Below, piece after piece: positions 55,937 through 64,000 of a stretch of 64,000 nucleotides of DNA; positions within the stretch are counted from its first letter, which is position 1; each line of letters starts with the position of its first letter. The notes under the pieces were generated by a model. It was given only the letters and a program-made list of their open reading frames with translations. It searched no databases and was not told where the DNA came from. Source of the DNA: Letharia columbiana. Taxonomy: Eukaryota; Ascomycota; Lecanoromycetes; Lecanorales; Parmeliaceae. The translations under genes were made by a program, and so were the position numbers. The stretch covers positions 124,001-188,000 of the forward strand of contig NW_023501097.1 in the NCBI RefSeq assembly GCF_014066305.1, read 5' to 3'.

Positions 55937-57123
55937 ATGGATAAAGCAAAGGCAGCGGTCAGCGATTTCATGTAAGTATCAACATTGACTGCCATGGCTT
56001 ACTGCCACCAGTCTTCTGATCCGTCTTCCCTTGATGTCTTTGTGCAAGCAATAGAAGACTCTCAGTCTGTCTGCCACTACCAACGTTGAAATTCATCGAC
56101 GTTGTCATCACTTGCCTTAGTAGACTCTGCTGATCATATATTACTTACTTACCCAGGCAGAAAGCTGGTCACCATGATACCACAGTTCATGAGAAGGTCG
56201 CCCCCGCCGTTGTGAACGAGCAAGTGATTAAGCAGCGTCATGAGGAGGCTCAGACTGCTATTGACCGCGAGGTGCACCAAGACCATTACCACACCTCTGT
56301 CCAGCCAGTCAAGGATCGTGAGATTCTCCCTGAACAACACCATCACCGCATGGCCGCTGTCGAGGAGCGTGAGCTCCAACACGGCGATTCCAACGCCATC
56401 AAGGCTCGTCTTGAAGAAGAGCGCATGCAATTCCAGAATACCCGCACTGAAGCAGGTACCAAAGAGACCCACTCCGTTGCACCAGTCATTGCCGGCGAGC
56501 ACGTGCACCATCATGTTCATGAGGTCATTATTCCCCCATTAATTAACAGAGGGAAATTACTAATACATCCTTCAGACCATTCAGCCAGTTATTCAAAAGG
56601 AGACTATCCAGCCATCGGTTGTCCACACCACTGTTCCCATACACGAAGTCCATCAGAACGAGGCCAAGCACCACGCCGCATCTGCTCTGCCCGCCGTCAG
56701 TATGGCTGACTTCAAGAAGCAAGGTGGAAGCTTGACTGGCCGTGAAGAGCGCTACGATGGATTCGAGGGTGAACCAAGAGCCGTTGGCGGTGCTCTGGGA
56801 GGAGGTTCGGCGACTACTGGTACATCAAGCTACGATAACACCGGCCTTGACAGCTCTCGTGGTACCAGCGGCTATGATAACACCGGCACTAGCGGATACG
56901 ACAACACCAACACGACCGGAAAGAAGCCAGGACTCATGTAAGGACAAATCCTAGTCTTATTTTATAATCCAAGTGCTAACTTTATGCAGGGACAAACTCA
57001 ACCCGTAGGTGCACTCTAAATTTTCCCTCCCCAGTCTGACAAGTAGAGATAGCTGACCTTGCACTTTCAAATCACAGCATGAAAGACTCTGACGGAGACG
57101 GCAAGCGTGGTGTGGGCAACTAG
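55937..57123 (+). CDS. Fungal allergen-like His-rich hydrophilic protein
   Basis: Five exons: 55937-55971, 56157-56523, 56576-56937, 56990-57004 (a 15-nt microexon) and 57078-57123. They give 274 aa. The start MDKAKAAVSDFMQKAGHHDT leads into VHEKVAPAVVNEQVIKQRHE, EVHQDHYHTSVQPVKDREIL, PEQHHHRMAAVEERE, HHHVHETIQPVIQKETIQPS and VHTTVPIHEVHQNEAKHH. A Gly/Ser/Tyr-rich repeat (YDNTG) follows, then the end LMDKLNPMKDSDGDGKRG. The protein is highly charged and His-rich, with no membrane segment or signal peptide. Fungal annotations often label this family allergen; biochemical function is unknown. The third exon is preceded by a TACTAAT-type branch site. Confidence 0.78.
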
Positions 57124-57913
57124 GTCGATCCGAGAGGGTGAGGATTCATTGACCATCGATGAACGACGATACCTTGATGTGCACATGAAGTGCTAGGAAA
57201 TCGAGGTTATCCGATTGGGTATGCGTCAGTACCTTGCGCCCATGCTGTATTCATAGGAATGATACCATCAGAAGATTAGCAAATGCATCACCTCTACAGC
57301 ATTGAGTGTCTTCATCAATTGAATGCATGCGAGCCTTTGCCCTGATGTTGAAAGCATCTTAATGAGTGTGTGTTACTTTGAAAGATTCGAGTGTGAACAC
57401 CAGATTCTCAGGTCCCTAAATGAACAGCGTTCCACCTGAAAAACATCTAGATATCATATGAAACCGTCTTGCCCCCATTTGTTTATAAGGCAGATTATTC
57501 AAAAGTACCCCCCTCAATTTCTTGCACCTCCTGTGATAGGGTTCGAATACTGTATCTACCCCTATAGCCATTTTGGAAAATTATATTTGAATGTCCGGCG
57601 TGACAAATTAGCTTCTGAGATCTGATGAGATTAAGGTGTGTGCTATACCGGCAAGCAGAGAGCTCAAACATTTCACAGCATTGGTCGACATTATAGACAA
57701 TATACAGAAGGGACAGACAGGCCTCCAAAGCAATGTCCTCACATTATTGTGCGTACAAACCGCCTATAACGCTGAACTTCGCCTTTACTCGGAAAAGCAC
57801 TGAGACCGTCACTGCATAAATATCGTAGGGATCAACCAAGCTTACTACTTTAGACTTAATATCTCATTACCCTCTCAAATATCAATGGACCCATCACCTC
57901 CTGATTTTGCCAT
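57124..57913. other. Convergent spacer
   Basis: 3' flanks of the allergen-like gene and POL32. Only short unsupported open frames. Confidence 0.6.
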
Positions 57914-59825
57914 TTATTTCTTCCCGAAGAAGCTCATGATATTGCCCTGCCCGGGTTTTCCACCGGACATCTTGCTCTTCCCCATTGACGATGTTGCAGT
58001 GGATGCAGGAGTCTTTTGTTTGTGCGGAGGAAGTTCGTCCTCGGAAAAGGATTCCCAGGCTGGCTCCTCTTTTGTCACTAAAAGGAGACCATATTAGCAT
58101 CAATCTCCCAACCTGTATCAACTGATTAAAAGTACAGACCCAAATAACCCTCATCGTCTTTGATTGTCTTCTTTTTCATGACCTTCCGTCTACCTCGCCT
58201 GCGCCCTCCAGTCACGACAATAGGAGGTTCACGAGAAACATCTTTTTGTGAGGTGGGACCGTCTACAGGTTCTGATTCCTGAGAGGTTTGTGGAGCATCC
58301 TCCCCCGTGACTTCCATCTCTTCGTCTACGTACCCCGTCAGTCGTAAGGTCAATACCGTATCATGCGCCGATTTCTTTACCTTCATCTTCCATCATCTTC
58401 CGAAGCTGTTCCGCCCGCTCAGATTGTGATTTTGATGTTCTTCGATTTGCACTGTTGGAGACCACGAAGTCCTCCTCGTGTTCATCCTCAGAAGTATCTT
58501 TCATTGGTTCTGCGAGGATTAATCAGAGAAGGAACTTGAATCTCAAGCCTGCCCTTACCATCTTCTTGCACGCTCTTAAATTCCTGCTATGCTCTGTTAG
58601 AAAGCCAAGTGCAATCAAACGGCCAAACAATGCTCACCGAGTGTGCTGTGCTAGGAACAGGGAATGCACCAGTCGAGCTACCAGCATCCTCGTGCTTTAA
58701 TTTTGCCTTGGGCTTGGAAAAGGATTTGAATATGTCAGACTGCTCCCTCTTCGCCGCGGCTGGCTTGCTGACTGGCTTCTTCTCGACATCTCTAGGTCGC
58801 TCGGCCCTGATATCTGGGGCGAATGCAGCTTGAGATGTCGATTTAGTCGACTTGTCACTTGGCGGAGGTCGATCGGACGACTTGACAGCGTTCTTTTGCT
58901 CTCTATTGAGGCCTTGGCTTTTGCTACTGGCTTTCTCGTTGACCGTCTCTGTAGGGACTGGCTGGGCTCCAATAGGTGGTCGTCTCCCCGTCCTCCGCTA
59001 CAAACTCCATTGTCAGGTATTAGAAGGATTCAAATGGGGAAGCGGATCCTACCTTCACACCTGTATTATGAATGACTCCATATTTCTCTCCAAATACTAA
59101 TGGATCCTCATTCGCATATTCCACGGATATCGCTCTGTTGCAGTCTGACAGAATTTGGAGATTCTATCATAATTGGCATTGTCCGGAAACGAGAGCAAAG
59201 CTTCGTCGGCTTACCTGTACCCTGCTTGGCCCTAAGCTGTAAATATGTATGGAGTGTATTTGGCTGTATTTTGCTTTGGCCGCTAACAGCTTTCTCAGCA
59301 ACGGACAGTTCGGAAGCCGCAAAGTAGACCAAGCCCACAAAACGCATGTCCATCTTACCTCCAAGATCTTCTTCCTTTGCCAGAATTATGCTCCTCGATG
59401 GAACTGCCTCCTCTTGTTCCTCTTGATGTGGCATTGAGCTGCTCATGTACGGACTACTCTGCAGGTGAATGTCTTTTCCATCTTGCTGATGCCCATTGAC
59501 GCCGAATTCCTTCGGACCTTTGGGAACGCCGTCCAGGAGGTAGGTTGCCTTGATCGACGCTGGCTTCTTAGTCGTCTGGGTAGAATAGAATTCGTAGAGC
59601 ATTCTGATAGAGAATTCAGCCAGTCCTTTCAACTGCGCTTGATCTCTCCGCACTTCTTCGCAACATTGCTATGCACTTTTAATTCTCGGCCCAGAGATCG
59701 GTAGGATACCTGACAAAAATATATCAACGAGAGCATCACCGGACTCAACGCTGGCATTTGGAACCCACTATTTTCCCATCATTCAATACACTGGCCGCAA
59801 GGAAGGTTTTAGAATCCTGAGACAT
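57914..59825 (-). CDS. POL32: DNA polymerase delta subunit POL32/Cdc27
   Basis: Nine exons: 59769-59825, 59654-59709, 59215-59603, 59053-59132, 58638-58997, 58559-58583, 58381-58509, 58140-58325 and 57914-58077. They give 481 aa. The N-terminal winged-helix region reads VSYRSLGRELKVHSNVAKKM, LYEFYSTQ, ASIKATYLL. Then come SGQSKIQPNTLH, EYANEDPLVFGEKYGVIHN and VKRRTGRRP. A charged disordered tail contains WESFSEDE and GRRRGRRKVMKKK and ends in a PIP box, QGNIMSFFGKK (QxxIxxFF), for PCNA binding. Pol32 tethers Pol delta and Pol zeta to PCNA in replication and translesion synthesis. The exon 3/4 junction is the least certain; an alternative donor 7 nt away exists. Confidence 0.88.
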
Positions 59826-60107
59826 TTCGCCCGAGCCTCAAAAAGTGATACACCAGAAACCTCTCCGTTCCCTCCGCATACAAAGTACCCAATCAATTCA
59901 AGGAAGCGCTATAATAGAGCAATCGATAAGGACGGAGTGAATGTAAGGCAGGACTGTCATGCTTCACTTTACTTTAGCTTTTCTTGAAAATCAATAAACG
60001 CGTTGCAGCGCCAAGCGGCGCGGCAGTGGCCGCGTTTTCTTGTTCAAGATCTCGGCATTTTGGAAGCTCAACCTACCAATCTCGCTCCTACGAAGACAGA
60101 GGACCTT
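59826..60107. promoter_or_regulatory. Bidirectional POL32/RAD18 intergenic region
   Basis: 282 bp separate the divergent start codons of two genes of PCNA-linked DNA-damage tolerance. No specific motif could be assigned by eye. Confidence 0.55.
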
Positions 60108-61421
60108 ATGGATAGCTCTTTCGATGTTTCCGACCCATCTGATTGGCTACAGACATCAATATCCCAGCTCGGCCCGGTCGAACAAGCTTTGCGTTGCCAA
60201 GTGTGTAAGGACTTTTTTGACACGCCTATGATTACTTCGTGTTCTCACACCTTCTGCTCTCTTTGTATCCGCCGATGTTTGACCACCGACGGCCGGTGTC
60301 CGGCATGTCGTACGCAAGATCAAGCAATGAAACTAAGACCGAACTCGACGGTCCAAGAGCTTGTGGATGCTTTCAAAGTTGCAAGACCAGCGGTTCTACA
60401 CTTTGGACAAAATGTTGAAGCTACTAGAGATACCATTGGGAAGACTCAGAAAAGGAAGATAGACGACACGGACATGGAAGAGGGTGAAGATGAGGACGAG
60501 GAGTACGTGGATCACAGTCTTCGACGAAGGGAAGTTAGGTGGAGGAATCGAAGGCGTTCGATATCGGATGGAGAGAACAATGACCACTTTGTCTACGATG
60601 GAAGGGATGATGGCTTTCAGCCAGGTCGGTCTGCTCAAAACATAGTATTTCAAGCGATTAATACTAAGTTATATCTAGAGGACGGCTTGACTGCATGTCC
60701 CATCTGCGGGGCGAGAATGAAGGAGGAAGCAGTCTATCCTCACTTAGATGTACACAACAATTCAGCATCAAAAACATCACCAGCAAGGTAGATGCTCCAA
60801 TGGTATTGATTGATAAGCACACTGACACAGCTTAGGCAGTCAGCTCCTCGTCTCAACGTGATTGCAAATTCTCGTCGACCTGCAAAGGCTATGGAGCGTC
60901 TTCCTCAACTGAACTACTCCTTGCTCAAAGATAACGCATTGCGGAAAAAGCTCTCTGAACTCGGCATACCCAATGGAGGTCCTAAAGATCTGCTCATACG
61001 GAGACATACGGAATGGGTCAACCTCGTGAATGCAAACTGCGATTCGTCAAAACCGAAGACGAAGCGTGAGCTAGTTCAAGAACTGGAAGCTTGGGACAGA
61101 ACTCAGGGCCGTCAGATCTTGGGTAATTGTAACGGGACAGGCAGTGCTTCTTCCGTGATGAGCAAAACTTTTGACGGGGCAGCATGGGCCAGTAATCATG
61201 GTAATAATTTTCAAGCATTGATCGCTCAAGCCCGCCGGAAGGTGAACGCTAAGGTCGAATCCACCAGCAGCACTAACGGCACTCCCAATCCGGTGCTTGA
61301 TCGACGTACTGACGACGGATGTTTGGCTACAAGCGCGAATCGCAACTCAGCAGAAAGCGTGGATCAGTTGCACGATATCCAATCACCAAGAAATCTAGCG
61401 GACTTAGATGTAGGTGATTGA
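60108..61421 (+). CDS. RAD18: RAD18 E3 ubiquitin ligase, post-replication repair
   Basis: Exons 60108-60787 and 60836-61421 (48-bp intron) give 421 aa. The RING finger is at about residues 30-68 (CQVCKDFF, CSHTFCSLCIRRC, CPAC). An acidic and then Arg-rich stretch follows (about 140-180). The UBZ-type zinc finger is CPICGARMKEEAVYPHLDVH at about residues 201-220, and a SAP domain lies at about 240-300 (YSLLKDNALRKKLSELGIPN, GGPKDLLIRRHTEW). Rad18 with Rad6 monoubiquitinates PCNA at stalled forks. The last zinc ligand of the UBZ finger is His where Rad18 proteins usually have Cys. The open frame continues upstream of the chosen ATG but has no earlier ATG. Confidence 0.92.
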
Positions 61422-61639
61422 CCCTCATGGAGGACTACTGCAGTCAAAGGGCAACCAGTCTGGGAATGCTCGTCTCCTCTGAGTGGGGCAGTGTAAATCG
61501 GAGTAGCCCCTAAGGCGCCTTTGATATGGCTCAAAAATGGGCAAGTGACCAAGCCATTCTAGGAGTGCTGCTCTGTGTCCTCACGATGTTGCAGTCTTCT
61601 GTGGTCAGTCATTCTGCATTGTCTGTTACGGGCTCATCA

Positions 61640-63271
61640 TCATGCCTTCTCGGCTGTACCACGAGGATCGTCCAGCGACAGACGTTTCAAACCGCTGATA
61701 CCCTCTTCCATTGGAGATTCTGGAGCTCTTCTATCGGACGACAGCTCCTGAGGGTTGTCCTTGCGTTCTTCCGGCTGATTGTCCTCGGTCTTTCGGACCG
61801 TGGCAATACTGGCGAGCCTTTCCTGCGTCTGGCGCGCACCCTTCTCTTCTTCTCTTGCTTTAGCTTGCCTCTCCAAGCTTTCGAGCTCCTCATCCACGGC
61901 ACTTTCATCGATGACGCTGTCCACTTGAGCACTCGCTTCAATTACGCCACCAATTTCATCAACCTTGCCCATTTCATCTCTAAGACCTTCGATGACATCC
62001 TCCACCTTGTCGATGCCACCTATATGTGCATGCAGATTTCGGAGCACGCCTGTACTGGCTTCCATGACGCGAACGATGGCGACCTGATCTGCTGCTTGTT
62101 CGATCTTGCCATACACTTCTTCCAATTGTGCCAGTGTCTCCGATCTCTGCATTAGGATTGTTTCGCTCAATTTCTTTGATCGAAGCGCAGCCAGCGCAGA
62201 CGTTCGGTTCTTGTTTTTGATCGCCTTTTGCGCACTTTCTGACAGATTTGAAATGCGCGTTGAGAACATAGCGACTTGCAAGTTGATGTCGGCAATGAGC
62301 GTTTTTAAGGAAGCTATTGTTTTGTCTTGAGTCGTTAACGTGGATGAAGTCTCACCTGCTGCCTTGAATTTGACGGTCTAATAGCCAAATTAGATTGCAC
62401 GCTCTTCGAGTGTGACTAGCTTACCTCAGCGTCATAGATTATTCTTGATTTGTCTCGTGCCAAATATTTGAGAATGAGGTGGAGATCACTCTCGGTCAAT
62501 CCGTTTTGCGACTTTAGAACTTTTCCAGCTTCAGTACTGAACATGGACATTGGATATATGCGGTCGATCTGATTGCTTGAACTCCCCATCTTGTTGACAA
62601 TCTTACTCGCGGCTTCCTGTATCAGAGTAAGAAAGCTTCCATGATCATGGTAGCTGCCACGTACTTCGACGTTCGGGAGTATGACAAAGCTCGCTGTTGG
62701 CAGTAATCCTACCCCTATAGACAAATCCAAAAGCCCTAGTTGCTTCAGTCCCCAAGAAAAAAGCCACCTCGGTTGAATGGTCCAATTACGACTGTGTATG
62801 GACTTTCGAGCGGTGATAAATTCTTGGTAGGGAATCATGCTCCGCTGGCAAACTGCTTCATCCTGTCGATCGACTATTTAGGCATTGCCTACAAGAACCG
62901 TGGCTGAAGATATGTATTACCTACTATGACAGCTCTGAGGGCCAACGGTCTCCCCCATTCTTTGGTCTCCAAAGACTGCAGGAGAATTTCTCCGGTCCTC
63001 ACTAACAACGTGTCATGGTTAGCGCCATCGGATGGCAGCAAGCCAGACCGGGCAGCTTTGGTCAGCGCGTCGATCCATGCAGCCGTATTTGCTGCAAATC
63101 CGTCTGGGTTGGAGTAGCGTTGAAGGGTGAAGTCTGAATAAAGCGATGGCAAACGTGCTCTACATCCGTAGTCAGCATAGTCACTTGTTTATCTTCATCT
63201 CTAGCGGACTGTCTGTATGACCTTCGGAACTGCTCTCCCTCGCCTAAGATGAAATTTACAAGCTCGCTCAT
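61640..63271 (-). CDS. CHM7: ESCRT-III-like CHM7 (CHMP7 family)
   Basis: Exons 63222-63271, 62921-63159, 62425-62873 and 61640-62377 give 491 aa. The N-terminal half has a tandem winged-helix-like region (MSELVNFILGEGEQFRRARL, RYSNPDGFAANTAAWIDAL, then RWLFSWGLKQLGLLDLSIGV). The C-terminal half is a Snf7 core: KTLIADINLQVAMFSTRISN, SAQKAIKNKNRTSALAALRS, KLSETILMQRSETLAQLEEV, and further helices ending in an acidic tail. This double architecture is the CHMP7/Chm7 signature. Chm7 recruits ESCRT-III to the nuclear envelope for pore quality control and sealing. Intron 2 uses the donor GTAATA at 62920, which alone keeps the frame. Confidence 0.88.
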
Positions 63272-63769
63272 GCTGTGGCTCGACAGGGTATGCAATAAAA
63301 AACAAAGATAACCCTCCACCTCAGCCAAGGATTATCTCTACCGTTGCGAGAGACTGGCTTTCTAGACGAACTTCTGAAGTGTCGACGATCAATAGCTGCG
63401 GCTATACTTGCCACGCGACTACAAGGCGGCTGCGTCTAACGATAGCTACCTCAAACTCAAAGACATATTCAAGCATCTTAATGAGTGGAAAACGCTCTTA
63501 TTGTGGATGCATTGAATACCCGCCATTCCGTCACTCGCGTTCATAATCAAATCTTTATGCAGGCTGATGAAGCCATGATCTTGGGGAGGCGATCCGCAAG
63601 TTTAGAGGAACAACACAAACGAACTCAACTTGCCCCTACATAGAATGATACCATGTTTCATGCCCTATTTCTCCGGAGCTCTTCATTGCCGCCAGTACAG
63701 GAGATCTCACAGGGCTCATTACAGGCCGACTAGGCCGAGGCAGACGACAGAGATTGGAACTCTCCATCT
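63272..63769. other. Divergent upstream region at the right edge
   Basis: Promoter region of CHM7 and of the partial gene to the right. A short frame from ATG 63654 ends at a TAG (63731-63733) in the same frame as the partial gene; it may be leader sequence or an exon before an intron. Confidence 0.5.
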
Positions 63770-64000
63770 ATGACACCTTTAGAGCATGAGAATGGGAGCC
63801 CTGGTGGAATCTCCCAACGCCCGCAACCTGAGCTTGCATTGAGATCGTCAAGAGAATTCACATCAAGCGATCTGCCCAACAACACAGCGTCAAACTCTTC
63901 GTCTCAGATAAGAACCAGAACATCCCTGTCTAGTTCAGAGTCTCGCCTACCATTGATTGCGGGCCCGTCGTTAATATACAAGTCCAGGTCACCGTCTAAC
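63770..64000 (+). CDS. Partial N-terminus of an unidentified protein
   Basis: The frame is open from ATG 63770 to the window end (77 codons) and reads MTPLEHENGSPGGISQRPQP, then a Ser/Thr/Arg-rich disordered stretch with SRLPLIAGPSLIYKSRSPSN at the edge. Such Ser-rich N-termini occur before the membrane domains of fungal transporters, but nothing here identifies the family. Confidence 0.45.
   Translation, partial: MTPLEHENGSPGGISQRPQPELALRSSREFTSSDLPNNTASNSSSQIRTRTSLSSSESRLPLIAGPSLIYKSRSPSN

Noticed and set aside
59108..59214. Continuation of POL32 exon 3 to the stop at 59108
   Set aside because: It would truncate the protein; splicing at GTAAGC into the VEYANEDPL exon restores the conserved family sequence and consistent phase.
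61526..62155. Plus-strand frame of 209 codons
   Set aside because: Exactly antisense to the Snf7 core of CHM7, which has clear helical coding sequence.

Overview
The window is nuclear DNA of a filamentous ascomycete (Pezizomycotina; codon style and gene content lean towards Dothideomycetes, which is an inference). The grounds are 46-76 bp GT-AG introns with CTAAC/CTGAC branch sites, fungal orthologues throughout, and an AT-rich island with the dinucleotide signature of repeat-induced point mutation (RIP). I rebuilt the intron-containing genes by hand; every spliced model reported as intact has a coding length divisible by three.

Layout. 1-2525 is a gene-free RIP island. It ends abruptly against URB1 (2519-5857), whose N-terminal part is missing. 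A probable eIF4E-binding protein (6402-8702) follows. 8.7-18.0 kb is an accessory, gene-poor stretch. It holds a 5'-truncated tRNA-Gln, a nonsense-riddled pseudogene (9867-10590), and a convergent pair of decayed genes of unrecognised families (14.3-17.4 kb). The second of the pair is related to the 10-kb pseudogene and shows a ParB/DGQHR-like GQHR motif.

From 18 kb to the end the window is dense conserved housekeeping sequence: SEC1(-), SUV3(+), PRP22(+), a G-patch protein(-), a membrane SDR(+), UMP1(+), a MUB/UBL3-like CaaX ubiquitin-fold protein(-), ERG8(-), a large mitochondrial PPR protein(+), PDX3(-), a GH125 mannosidase(-), UBA1(+), an ECM4-type glutathione transferase(+), a secreted aspartic protease(-), two divergent fungal-specific proteins sharing a His-rich module (53.1-57.1 kb), POL32(-), RAD18(+), CHM7(-), and the start of an unidentified gene at the right edge.

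Functional links. RAD18 and POL32 share a 282-bp intergenic region and both act in post-replication repair at PCNA. UBA1, UMP1, RAD18 and the UBL protein belong to ubiquitin/proteasome biology. PRP22 and the G-patch protein are RNA-processing types. SUV3 and the PPR protein act on mitochondrial RNA.
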